Of a stretch of DNA of 64,000 nt, positions 11,920 to 22,854 are shown one piece after another. The notes under the pieces are model-generated. The model saw only the letters and a program-made list of their open reading frames with translations, was not told where the DNA came from and did no database searches. Origin of the DNA: Kryptolebias marmoratus (lineage: Eukaryota; Chordata; Actinopteri; Cyprinodontiformes; Rivulidae); NCBI RefSeq assembly GCF_001649575.2, contig NC_051433.1:25725716-25789715 (forward strand). Reading direction: 5' to 3'. A program made the position numbers and the translations under genes. How positions within the stretch are numbered: position 1 is the stretch's first letter; each line of letters opens with the position of its first letter.

Positions 11920-13265
11920 GCCTCCATTGAGAACTCAATGGGAATGTGGAAGACAACTCTAGAAGCCAATTCAAGGCCAATTGCACAAGTTAGCATCAAA
12001 TGGGGCATATACCAAGGTGATGCTTTGTCCCCACTCCTGTTTTGCATGGGTCTGAACCCGCTTAGCCAGATCATTTCAAATAGTGGCTATGGATACCAGT
12101 TCCAAAGTGGAACAGTCAACAGTCACCTCCTCTACATGGATGACATTAAGCTGTATGCCAAAAGCAAGCAAGACATCACCTTACTGATTCACCTTACCAG
12201 AATATAGAGAAAAGACATTGGAAAGTCATTTGGTCTGGATACCTGTAGCCAAATGGTATCCAAGAGAGGCAACGTGATCACAACTGAATCAATCAATCAA
12301 TCAAATTTTATTTTTAAAGCATTTCAAGGTGCTTTACATAATTAAAAAATAAAATAAAATAAAAAATAAAAACAGCATGTGACATGTGACAGTAAGAAAG
12401 AGAAAAACATCGAAGACATCAAAAACCCGCACTCTAACCCTAATTTAGCCATAAGCAATTCTAAACAGGTGGGTTTTAAGTTGAGATTTAAAGGCACCTG
12501 AAGGGGTTAAACTACCTGAAGGCAACAATGCAGATGTCAAGGACAGCTACAAATACCTTGACATATTCCAGCCATCAACACATATGCAGTGTCAGTCATC
12601 AGATACTCTGTTGATATAAAAACTGGCCAAAAGGACGACATAGAAGCCAACAACATCAAGACACAAAAGCTCCTCACAATGCACAGATGGTTTGACTCCA
12701 AATCCAGTAAACTGAGACTGTGCACTAAGAGAAAGGAGGGAGGGAGAGAACTACTGAGCATCAGAGCCACTATACAGGATGAAACAATTAAGCTGCTGGA
12801 GTAAATCAGAAATAAAGCCCACATTGATGATCTGCTGCGTGAAAGTCTCCCTTGTGACATTCATGTAGCAGATCCCTTGAAACTCAGTGTGGAATAGGAG
12901 AAACAAGAGGACCCATCCTGAAAATATAAGCTCCTGCATGGCTACCATTTGCAGTTTGAGGAAGTGGCTGATATCAGCAAATCCTACCAGTAGCTAGAAA
13001 GGGCTGGACTGAAGGAAAGCACAGAGGCACTAATCATGGCAGCACAAGAGCAATAGAGGCCAGGGTCTATCATACCAGGCAGGACCCAAGATGCAGGCTC
13101 TGCAAAGATGCCCCTGAGACAGTCCAGCACATAACAGAGGGATGTAAGATGCAGGCAGGCAAAGCATACATGGAACGCCATAACTAGGTGGCTGTAATAG
13201 TGCACAGGAACATGTGTACCGAATATGGACTGGAAGTCCCACAGTCAAAGTGGGAGACATTTACA
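11920..13265 (+). mobile_element. R4/Dong-type LINE ORF2 relic (reverse transcriptase to zinc-knuckle)
   Basis: The plus strand encodes, in pieces, a LINE polyprotein. 11920-12285 holds the reverse-transcriptase palm, with GIYQGDALSPLLFCMGL and the catalytic box reading LLYMDDIKLYAKS (MDD where active enzymes have ADD or YADD-type residues). After an insertion at 12289-12502, the frame resumes with KLPEGN, DSYKYLDI, then GGRELLSIRATIQDET, EEVADISK and ALIMAAQEQ. Finally comes a zinc-knuckle CRLCKDAPETVQHITEGC (C-x2-C-x8-H-x4-C) at about 13090-13145. That knuckle precedes the restriction-like endonuclease in R2/R4-group LINEs. The nuclease itself is missing; the copy ends near 13265. Several stops mark it as dead. 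Confidence 0.85.
12289..12502 (-). mobile_element. SINE/LINE 3'-end insertion nested in the R4-type LINE
   Basis: Begins tcaatcaatcaatcaaattt followed by tatttttaaagc and aaggtgctttacataa, the reverse orientation of a common fish LINE/SINE 3' tail. The flanks read caactgaa before and cacctgaa at the end, an 8 bp near-perfect duplication. The LINE reading frame continues on each side, which fixes the insertion point. Confidence 0.75.
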
Positions 13266-13635
13266 AATAAATTAAATTAACATAAATGAAAAAGTGCAAA
13301 CAAGGCACCAACACACGTCTCACTTCCAGACCAATGAATAAGAACAGACAACTCTGAAAACCAGAAATGCTGGACTGTACTTTGCTTTTTGTGGCACAGG
13401 CTGCATGTTGGATCACTACTGAATTTAATAGAATAATTTTACTGGTAAATAAGGATAAATTTGCTCGCATCATATTAATATTTTCACTAAGTACAAAACA
13501 GGCTTACCGTATTCGGTCTTGAAAAGCCACCCACTGAATTTCGACTGAACTAACCATTTTTGATTAAACCCACTCATTCGTATTTATTGACATATTTATA
13601 ATAAACAAGAGGAGCTTAACCTGGCGGCCGGGTCT

Positions 13636-13656
13636 GGATGGATGGATGGATAGATG

Positions 13657-13731
<75 letters not shown>

Positions 13732-13732
13732 G

Positions 13733-13763
<31 letters not shown>

Positions 13764-13776
13764 GGATGGATGGATG

Positions 13777-13875
<99 letters not shown>
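13636..13875. repeat. (GATA)n microsatellite with GGAT interruptions
   Basis: About 240 bp of 4 bp units, mainly gata, with ggat blocks at the left edge and near 13730 and 13762-13778. On the minus strand it gives open frames reading (SIYL)n, which are not genes. Confidence 0.97.
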
Positions 13876-15734
13876 TCTGTTTTTGAACTTTCGCATTTAT
13901 TGTCCATTTTTTTATGATATGTATAGCCTTCATGAATATATTCTCTCAAGTACCAGGTAAACTGAGTTTCTAACTGTCTAAGTTTCTGTTCTTCAACTGT
14001 TCAAGCAGAGCTTTAATGCATACAAACACACCTGCACACAAATATTACGCACCACCCGCTCTAAGACAGAGCGTTCTTACAGCGCAGCAGGTTGTGATGA
14101 ATCTTACAGTCACGGTTGTGCAGGTAGGTAAAAGTATGATTAGTGGCTCTGGCATTTCGAAAGCTCATATGTCTAGGATGTGATGATCAGCCTAATCTAA
14201 ATCATTGTTTGTAATGCCAACCCAGGTTTGCAGTAATTGATGCTAATGGACCTAGATGGGACTTCACTTTTACTTATTCTGAGCCAATTAATCATTGTTA
14301 GACGCTTTCCTTTGGAGAATTACACAGAAGCTTTTGTGCAGAAACCATCAGCACCATTCTATATTTCCTCAATAATAATTTGAAAGGGCTCAAGTTTTCC
14401 TCTATTTCTTTATGTGACAAATTCAGTGAATGTGTTATTTGGGATGTACGTTGCAGCCAAACCTCTGTGCTTTCATTCTTTCTTTTGAACATGCAGATAT
14501 GTGTGAACTTAGGGTGTCTTTGGTCAAGCCAACACATCCATCACAACATACTCCCCAGATTCAAGAGTCAACAGCTGTACCACATTGTAAATTAGGCTGT
14601 TTGCTGCTCTTTCCAAGGCCCTTTTACAACAATGCTTCTCTTTTTTGGCTGTGGAGAGTGGATGGTTGGATGTGCTGTTGGGACTGTTGTAATTTGCCAC
14701 AGTTGCAGCATGCTTTCAGCACAGCCTAGGTCACATCTGACACTGTGGACAGGGACAATGAGCAGCTTTAGTGAGCTAGACATCACCACCTCATAAATCC
14801 AAAGCTTTGATCTCAGCCAAAAATAAAGCCAAAAAAGACTTTTTTGTGGACAGGTAATTCAATTCAGTACCATAGATGTCTCTTGCTTTGTTGACTTTGT
14901 TCTTTAAGCTCATATTTTGGTAAGGCTTGGGTTCTTTTATCTAACCTTCTATCATGCCTTTAGATGAAAGTAAGTGGTTGGCTTAGCCAAAAAAAAAAAG
15001 CTTCTGTTGTTGTTTGTGAGTGGCTAAGACCCCCTCCAAAACCATTCATCAATTGAAGTTCTCTTTGAATAAGGAAAAAAAACACATTCTTGTTTTACTG
15101 TGCCTTCATGAGACCAAAAAAGGACTAATGTACAGCTAGGATAAAATTATAAAAACAGCACAGTAGATGAATCAGTGACAAGCTTTCAGCAGAGATCTCT
15201 GAACAGCAACGCCAGACAGTGTTTGTCATCACATGTGTAGAGTGCTCTCAATTATTCTACTGAGGGGAGGACATGTTCTTTTCCAGTGAGGAGTCGGGAC
15301 AGACAAGTACATTAATCATATCTGTGGATTAACATGCAAGGGCAAAATGAGTCAGACATAGAGGTTAAATTATTTTAGGACTTTTAAGGTTGGGGTAACA
15401 CTTTAATCTACCAGAAAAACAAAGCAGGTTTGGGTATTGTTGTTAAAACAAGGAACGAGGCTGCATTTGCATATGAATGTAAACACACAGTTTAATCTCA
15501 CCTTTTATTCCTACCATTTTTTCATTTGTAATATTTGTAGTACATTCTACTATAATCAATTACCCGTTGGTATTAATGTCTCAAATTAAAGACACAGTTA
15601 AACACTGTTTGTGTGGTAATATTTTAAACATTGTAGGAGTTTTGACAGGGAATCGAAATACTTTGCAAGCTTCACTGTAGTAATAACACAAAGCTTAGTT
15701 TTTAACATAATTTGTTAAAATTTAGGATTTTTAA

Positions 15735-15773
15735 TAGCCACTGCCAAAAGGCTTGTGATAATATTTTTGCCCA

Positions 15774-15812
<39 letters not shown>

Positions 15813-15920
15813 CTGTTACCAAAATATCTCATAAACCACTGGAAAAAATTTATTGAAATCTGTAGAAAGTAATCATTAGATGTACATCTACAACTGATTA
15901 ACTTTTGGTGTTGAAGCGGA
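15735..15920 (-). repeat. Dispersed repeat family A, copy 4, with (GT)n
   Basis: Reverse-oriented right part of family A: a (GT)n run at about 15778-15808, then a caaaatatctcataaaccac block, gtagaaagtaatcat and catctacaactgattaactt. The GT run sits exactly where other copies have cagacaaacacac in the opposite orientation, so it grew from the element's own end. Confidence 0.7.
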
Positions 15921-17010
15921 TCAGAACAGGTAAGTGGCTCTCGGGTAAGCTCATCAGCAGGTGTCTCGAGGAAGATTGTTTGCAGAAAGCTCCAAAGGCA
16001 GGAACTCTGAACATGCACAGGGAACTAATAGGTTAACCAGATTCAGGTACACAAAATCTCACTAGTGGCTGAGATTCGTTACCAGAGGTAAGCGATGCTT
16101 CAACATCGATCTGATCCTTCACTCAGCTTTAAGAACCCTGAGAGTAGATGATCTTGATTCGCTGCAGCTGTGGATGATTAGGCTGCCAACCAAAGTAGGT
16201 GTAGGTAACAGCTGGAGGAGTCCTGCAGGCGGTTGGTTACTGCTCTTATTTCTGGCACCGGTGGGGCAGGCTGTAACAAAGTCTTTTACATCAGGGACCA
16301 TAGTAGGCCACCTGAAGTGTCTCTTTGTAAAGTGTGACGACCCCCTCCTGTCCACTAGGTGTTTCTGTTCTTTTCTTTTTCAGGGAGCAGGTAGATGGTT
16401 TGGCTGCCTGATTAAAGACACCTGGGCTGGTGTAAAAAGCCAGCTTCCAGCTGGTTACAGCCTGTGTTTTTGGTTTGGCCTCCAGAGTAGATCGGGTTGG
16501 AGCAGGTTCATTGAATAAACTGTTTTCACGTGGAACGGCTCGTCTGTCTCCCATTTTTGTCATGCCCGGTTCAACAGGTGTGACAAAAGGTTAACATACG
16601 TGAAATGTCGGGATGACGAAAAGTGGTGATTATGAATCCAATCCAGAACCTTACCAATAATGGCCTTGGGGATTAATATTTTACCTTCTGGTCCTGTACC
16701 AGGGTCGGGTTCGATTCACTGTGCCTTAGTAATTGTGTTTTTGATGCCCCAGGTGAGAGAACCCAGGAAACAGGTGGATGGGATGATGCAGGAATCAGTC
16801 TTGGAGGTTTCAGAGGATGCACACTGTCGGGATAAAGCATTAGGTTTCACATTTCTTGAACTGGGTCTGTAAGTGATAGAGAAGTTGAAGCGTGCAAAAA
16901 ACAGGGACCATTGGGCTTGTCTGGGGTTGAGTCTTTTAGCGTTCAGCAAATAGGAGAGGTTCTTGTGATCAGTCCAAATTACAAACGGAATTTCCGAGCC
17001 TTGGTGTTAA
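15905..17010 (-). mobile_element. Ty3/gypsy pol relic (RNase H to integrase zinc-binding region)
   Basis: On the minus strand, about 17005-16860 encodes an RNase H segment with the WTDHKN-type motif and LLNAKRLNPRQAQWSLFFAR, then YRPSSRNVK and a NALSRQ end. About 16330-16230 encodes the start of integrase, with RHFRWPTMV and CPTGARNKSSNQPPAG, which corresponds to the second half of the HHCC finger. The two parts are separated by a solo LTR at 16333-16585. Stops and frameshifts are present and no flanking LTR pair was identified. 15905-16120 may be further element sequence but is not recognisable. It is a dead fragment of an LTR retrotransposon. Confidence 0.75.
16333..16585 (+). mobile_element. 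253 bp solo LTR with 4 bp target duplication, nested in gypsy pol
   Basis: Starts TGTGACGACCCCC and ends AACAGGTGTGACA (TG..CA). It is flanked by AAAG at 16329-16332 and AAAG at 16586-16589. An AATAAA signal lies at about 16514, followed by a GT-rich stretch, as expected in the R region of an LTR. It interrupts the gypsy integrase coding region, so it is younger than that relic. Confidence 0.7.
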
Positions 17011-17431
17011 AACTGCTGCAGCACATGACTCATTTTTTGTTTTTTTGTTTTGCTGAAGTTTGTAAACATAAACTCTACCAGTAACAGCCAGCTCCTGTGG
17101 GGCTCACACTCTATCGCCACAGCTGTTCTGCCATCCAGCTTTAGCATAAACCTCAGCCCCAGTTTAGGACGCAATCTCAAGAATAGACTCATACATGTTT
17201 ATTTCAACAACTTGTTTTTACATGTACAGAGTATGTGCATCTGACAGGCTCCTTTACTTGACTGAGAAAAGGTGCAGACACCAATGAATCGGGTTGTGCA
17301 GTTCAGGTCAGTGGCCAACATCATATGTGTTTTAATACTCTGCCAACAGTTTGATTTATTAAAGATACATAAGTCATATACTATACGACACACTTCAGCC
17401 CTTAATCATGACATGGTGTGATTCAATGAGC

Positions 17432-18385
17432 TTAAAGGGGAAATGAAAAGTGTTTTGAAGCTAACATATATCAAAAGAAAGTCATACCTGTTTTCATCAT
17501 CTCTTATTTTAAAAAAATTACATTTATTTAAAATTAATAATCAAAGATCAAAGAAATTACTAGGGCATTTTTAGTGGTCACTCGAAAGTGTGATGTATCA
17601 AGTGCCAATTACAGGAATGCAAACAAGCCAGTAAATCGCAAATATGAATAGTGTGCGGGTGAAAAGGTTCAGTGCGTTGCAATTGTGTAAACCGACCAAA
17701 AACTTCAACAGCTGTGTCATTCTTCAGCTTCCTAAAGAACAAGAAAGTTTGATGGATGTGGTTAGTTTAGCTCATTGTGAAAATTACAACCCTAAGTCTG
17801 ATGGGTGACTGTGCAGTTAATGTTTTGAAGAGGACAACCTAAAATAAAAATCTTCAATAAAAGAACCGCCTGTTGAACTGGCACCCAGCATCAGACCAGC
17901 AAGCCGCCATTTCCTGTAGTCTGACTGACACTGTCTAGAAGGGAAACACCCTGAAGACTGTGTGGCATCATTGTAAAGTTTTGGGGGTTCTCCTTGTGGA
18001 ATGTGGGGCTTGAGTTCCTGACAGCATCACTCCAGACCAAAAAAAACAAAAAAAAATACATGTATTCAAACCCGTACCCTTGTTAACAAAACTTGCCTCT
18101 TCTTCTGTTACCATTTTCCTTGATAAACACTGCGACAGTAACCTCCTCATTGACCTACAGCGGTCTACCACAGCTAGCCCCGCCTCCTTCTATGTCACCA
18201 ACCAAGGAGGTAACACCACCCACACAATCACCCCACTTCATAATTTTGACAGAAAACTCTAAAAACAAGTCATTAATGTTTTAAATCAAATAAATAGATC
18301 TTTAGAGTGTTTTATGGAATTGTTTAACTAAAAATAAAAACATAAAAACTAATTATTTTGATATTTTATTTCATTTCCCCTTTAA
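17432..18385 (+). mobile_element. Kolobok-like DNA element with a THAP-like relic
   Basis: Ends are inverted repeats: left ttaaaggggaaatgaaaa and right (reverse complement) ttaaaggggaaatgaaat. A TTAA lies at each edge (17432-17435 and 18382-18385), the target duplication of Kolobok and piggyBac elements. At 17678-17770 the plus strand encodes C-x-C-V-N-R-P-K-T, then VSFFSFLKNKK followed by a stop and W-M-W-L-V. This matches the layout of a THAP zinc finger (C-x-C, then F..FPKNK..W), the DNA-binding domain of Kolobok and P-type transposases. The rest of a transposase was not seen, so it is a deletion derivative. Confidence 0.65.
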
Positions 18386-18479
18386 TTTAAGAAATTGAAA
18401 ATTATTTCATTACATTAAAACAAAGCAAAATAACTATTCTGAGTCAGTAAGTAAGATCTTTGTTTTTACCCAAATAAAT

Positions 18480-18850
18480 AAAAGCCTAGCATTCCTTGAG
18501 GAAATGCATTTTGCCCATCACTTTTTAGGCAAGAGTTATAGACTAATTAGACTATTTAGATTATCCTATATTCCATTTAGATTATACATGATTCCTTTAG
18601 ATTAGACATGATTGATGCGTTTTTCTTTTTTTGTGTTTCATTATGTATGGATTTTGTTTTTGTTTCTGTTGTAAAGCGCTTTGGATCGCCTTGTTGCTGA
18701 AAAGTGCTAAATAAATAAATCTCACTTCACTTCACTTCACTTCACTAATATCATTTTATGTTGAGAAATTACACAGTTGTAGTTGTTTTGGTCAAATCTT
18801 TACGTGCGATCTCAGAATAATGTCAATGTACTGTAAAACAGCCACTTCAC
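18480..18850 (+). repeat. Dispersed repeat family A, copy 5 (left end, split)
   Basis: Begins gcctagcattccttgaggaa then tttgcccatcactttttagg and a gagttatagactaa block. It resumes at about 18775 with agttgtagttgttttggtc. Family B (18545-18745) is inserted between. Confidence 0.65.
18545..18745 (+). repeat. Short retroposon family B, copy 1
   Basis: Contains tagattatcctat and ends with gtaaagcgctttggatcgcc, ttgttgctgaaaagtgctaa, ataaataaatc and a (acttc)n run. The same 3' block occurs at 61215-61290. The shared 3' tail is the mark of a LINE/SINE end. Confidence 0.7.
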
Positions 18851-20089
18851 ATACTAAACACATATAAATCTCATAGCAGACATATGCATTTTCATGCATC
18901 AATAATAATCTGAATATTAGATAGTGAGATTTCTCAGTGTTATCAGTGAGCAGGTAGTGATTTGATAATCCTCCAGTAATCTCTCCCACCAGCAGAGGAA
19001 GAATTTGTGGTGAGATGATGTAATTAAAAAGAGCTTGAGTGGAACCTCACTTGCTGCATTTTACTTTTCCACTTTATTTAAAGCTGAAGCACTCTGCACC
19101 ATTTGCAGACTTCCATTTGCCTCCAATCATTACTGTTTTAACAATATAAGCACCAACAGAAAAGTCTCATTAAAACAAGGGAACAAAAACTGTTTTTTTC
19201 TCACTATATAAGCTTCCTTGTTTGTTTTTACATTGTTTGTGTTGTGTGTAGTATCATCCCCTGGATTTTTTTTTTATTTTAACTAATGTGATGAATGTGA
19301 CAGAGCACACACAGTTTGAACCTGTCAGAAAATTTGATAAAGAAAAACAGGAAAAAATAAATGAAATAAATTAGGCCTAATTATGTAACCTGTATTCTGC
19401 AATGAAGATGGTATGAATAATGAATTTGAGCTCAGCAGGGGCTACATAAGAAAAAATAGTAGAATTGAAAATTGATAGTGGCACACACACCCACTAAGAT
19501 GAGCCAAACAGTAACATGCCACTTCTCTGCTAAGCAGAGGGGGTTGCTGTGGCGAGTCACACATGAGAGATTTTAATAGCTCTGCTGGTAATCAGGTTAC
19601 CTTTCATTCATCACGCCCACCAGCACTGAACATTACAAACCTATTCCTTGTGTGGTTCTGATAACAGACGAGCAGTTAAACGAAGCTCATTTTCCTTTGA
19701 CAATTGATGGAAACAATGAGGGGTCGGAACCACTTTAAACAAATGTCTAAACTGCTGGTGTATCGAGCCCAGTAAATGGAATTCAGAAATCCCACAGAGG
19801 CCTCATGTTGGCACAGATCGCTTCAATCCCTGAGGGAGCTTGTTCAGTCCAAACATTGTTAAACAGTTTACTGTAAGTAAAAAAAAAAAAAAAAAGTGCT
19901 GTAGAATCAAAGTAGGATCAGTAACAATAACAAATTACTCTCATCATTATTTGTTAATTTATCAAATGATCTAAGTTTTAAAATACTGGTAATGACATTC
20001 ATAGAAGAAAAAAAAAGCAACATTAATATTAATAAAAATAATAATAACTACAAAAATGTGTGTTTTTTTAATGTAGCATAAATGCTAAA

Positions 20090-20300
20090 AATTGTCGAAG
20101 AAGTTTAAACCTGATAGTTGTCTTTCAACCAAACAGAACAGAAGCTAAAAGTAGCAAGACAGTAGCTAAATTTAGCAAAACAGATGCATATATTAGCAAA
20201 ATTGCAGCTAAAGGTAGAACAACAGATGCTAAAGCTAAAAACAGCTACATATTAGCTGAAAGTCAAAAGTGGCAAAAGAAGACAAAATAGAACAAGTATG
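20090..20300 (+). repeat. Repeat family E, copy 2
   Basis: Imperfect units gaagctaaaagtagcaagac, agtagctaaatttagcaaaa, gatgctaaagctaaaaacag. Same type as 5610-5960. Confidence 0.55.
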
Positions 20301-22005
20301 ATGTCTTAAATTTTAAAAAAATTATGCTTTGAAGGAATTGAAGAAATTTTAGTATTTTTATGGGCAATTTTCTTTTAAACAAAGGAAAACATTTTATAAA
20401 GTATAGAAGTTTTAAAAACCAAAAGACTTAGTTCATCATTTCTGATCAAGCTAAATGTTTTCATGGTTAAATTACACAACTTATACGGAAATAGTTTGAG
20501 TCCAAAACAAATAAGAAAAAAACATATGAAAGAAACTGTAATAAGGAAAACAACACTGACAACAACAACGATAACTCTCAAATTCCAAAATAAAGGCATC
20601 AGAACCAGTCTGAAAAGGGTGAAGGAGGAATCAAAACCTTAAAAATACATTTTAACCAATGTTTTTTTTTTTTTTTTTTTTTACTTCTCATAATATAAAG
20701 AAGAGAAAAACAAGATGAAGAATTCTGCAGAACAGGAGTGGTTACTCCCTTCTGTTTCATCTCTACATATCTTCGTTTCTAATCACCTGTACAGATTTGT
20801 ACTTAATAATGACACACAGTTTGTTTAAACTGCTCTAATATTTTTAAATGATTTCAATTTATGACTGTAACTGTTCTTCAAGTTTACTCCCTTAACAGAA
20901 TCACAGAGTAGTTTGATGTTTGTTCTCATTAAAGGCTTTTTTACCAGAAATTTTCCTCTGAAGTGATAAGGACCCTCTTTGGTCATACAGTATTTGGATT
21001 TTTGCAGAGAATAGTTGATCTTTTGTTTCATACATAACTTAGTCTGTTTTAAAATTCTACATTTAATTTGACAAAAAGTGCACAGAGATTTTGTTGCTAC
21101 TTTTTTGTCATTTTACTTTTGTTTTTTTTTGTTTTTTTTAAATAGTGTATGGTTAAATGCTAATTTAACCTCTGGAACTAAAAAGGGGATGTAAAATAAT
21201 ATGCAAAGGCAGGTGACACGGTGTCTCAGATTTTTCCATACATATTCTCCAAATTGGGTTAATTAACCTTTGTTAACCTTGTTCTCCATCGTGCTGCATT
21301 TTGTCAAGTCAGTGTGAGCAGCGGTGCGGACATGAGTGCTCTCTTTGAGGACCCTCCATCACAATACTGCAAGCAATCCACTTTAAACTGAGATTACTGG
21401 CTGCTTCAGTGATCTAAATGTAAAAATTTGGTGCTTGCTGATTTTTGAAGAGGACTGTCAGGTCAGATAATAGTGATATTGTCCATTATGAAAGTCTATT
21501 TATTCTTGAAACAAATCTTTTCTTTAGCCATCACCACAGCATAGCTACAGTATTGATTATTTAAATCCTATTAAAACAATAATTGCAAATAATTTTGAAA
21601 GATTTATGCCACGTTGATGCCTTTAGGGTCAATTAGATGTGTCTGCATCAAGGAGGGAGAGAAAGATTCCTGTTATAACCTAATCCCACTTATTCATAAC
21701 AGCTGGGGCAGGGTTTGATATTTTAAGAGAAAAACACCAAGTTCTGACTAAATCACACAGGCACAATCCTCTGCATATCTTTGCCTGTTCTCAGCTATCA
21801 CCTCTGAAACAACATATATCATAATGTTAACAAAAACCAAACAATTAGAGCAACACTTTAATTTTGATTTGCAACCTGTGTCTTCATAGTATGGATGAGA
21901 AGATTAATAAATGCACATTGATAGAGCAGTTGTGCACCAGTGTAGTTTTGGGTTTAAGTCTAAACATATTGTTTCATTAAGTCTTTGTTCCAATAAAATT
22001 AAATC
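20300..22005. other. Unremarkable intronic DNA
   Basis: AT-rich with poly-T runs (for example near 20663-20682 and 21120-21140). No coding, repeat or regulatory structure was recognised. Confidence 0.5.
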
Positions 22006-22009
22006 CATT

Positions 22010-22505
22010 TGTTAGGATTTGGATTTTTGTATTCAGTTTATTGTCTTCATGTTCCAGTTTGAGTTTATTGTTTATTTTATTCAGTTATCTTGTTAGTCTG
22101 GTTCTTGTTCTTTGTGTCTTTGTTCCCTGTGCCTCAGCCATTATTCACTTCTCCTCAGTCTATCTCTTGTCTGCCACGCCCATGTACACCTGCCCCAAGC
22201 CTTGCAATCATCTCACCTGTGCCCACTTCTCCTAATTGCCTCCTGTCTTTAATACCCAGTCATCTCCTCCATTTACACGCTGGTTTGTTGTCTATTGTCA
22301 GTTAGTCTAGTTTCCCTGATGTCTGGTTCTGCTTATCTCCCGCCCGTATCCGTTTAGTTTCTGTATTTAGTTGGTTTGGTATTTAGTTTTCTTCTTGCTG
22401 CTACGTCAGCTTTTGTTTTTGGTTTTCTTTTATTGTAATAAATTAGTTTATTTTCCAAAATGAGTCTGCGCTCTGGGTTTGCCTCCTTCACCTCACATCC
22501 TGACA
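22010..22505 (+). mobile_element. 496 bp solo LTR, family C, with 5 bp target duplication
   Basis: Begins TGTTAGGATTTGG and ends ACATCCTGACA, giving short inverted termini of TG..CA type. CCATT lies at 22005-22009 and again at 22506-22510, a perfect 5 bp duplication. A polyadenylation signal (gtaataaatt) lies near 22437. No internal region or second LTR is present, so it is the product of LTR-LTR recombination. A truncated relative is at 60680-61066. Confidence 0.8.
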
Positions 22506-22599
22506 CCATTTAATTATTAGATGAAACATCTGCAAGCAGGTTTGTTTCTAGAGACATCCATTTGAAAAAAAAAAAAAACAATTGTGTGTTGCTAGTCTA

Positions 22600-22790
22600 C
22601 TGCTGTGTGTGTGTGTGAGTGTGTTTGTGTGTGGGTGTGTGTGCACGTGTGTTTGTGTGTCTGTTATCAATATATTTCATCAACCTATGAATGAATTTTT
22701 ATGAAACTTCTAGAAAGTAGTCCTAAAATAATTGAGTTTACATTTACAACTGATTAATGTTTGGAGTCAATTCAAGATGCACGGCACAGC
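22600..22790 (-). repeat. Dispersed repeat family A, copy 6
   Basis: Reverse-oriented: GT-rich start, tgtgtgtctgttatcaatat, gaaacttctagaaagtagtc, a tttacaactgattaatgttt block, then ggagtcaattcaagatg. Confidence 0.65.
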
Positions 22791-22854
22791 TAATCGACAT
22801 TAGTACAAACACAACTACAAGCACTTACAGAGTACAAACCTTCACCACAGCATG

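Noticed and set aside
13564..13949. Three overlapping minus-strand frames of 105-117 aa reading (SIYL)n
   Set aside because: They are translations of the GATA microsatellite in three frames.
16174..16518. Plus-strand 114 aa frame crossing 16333
   Set aside because: It runs across the junction of antisense gypsy sequence and a nested solo LTR, so it cannot be one gene.
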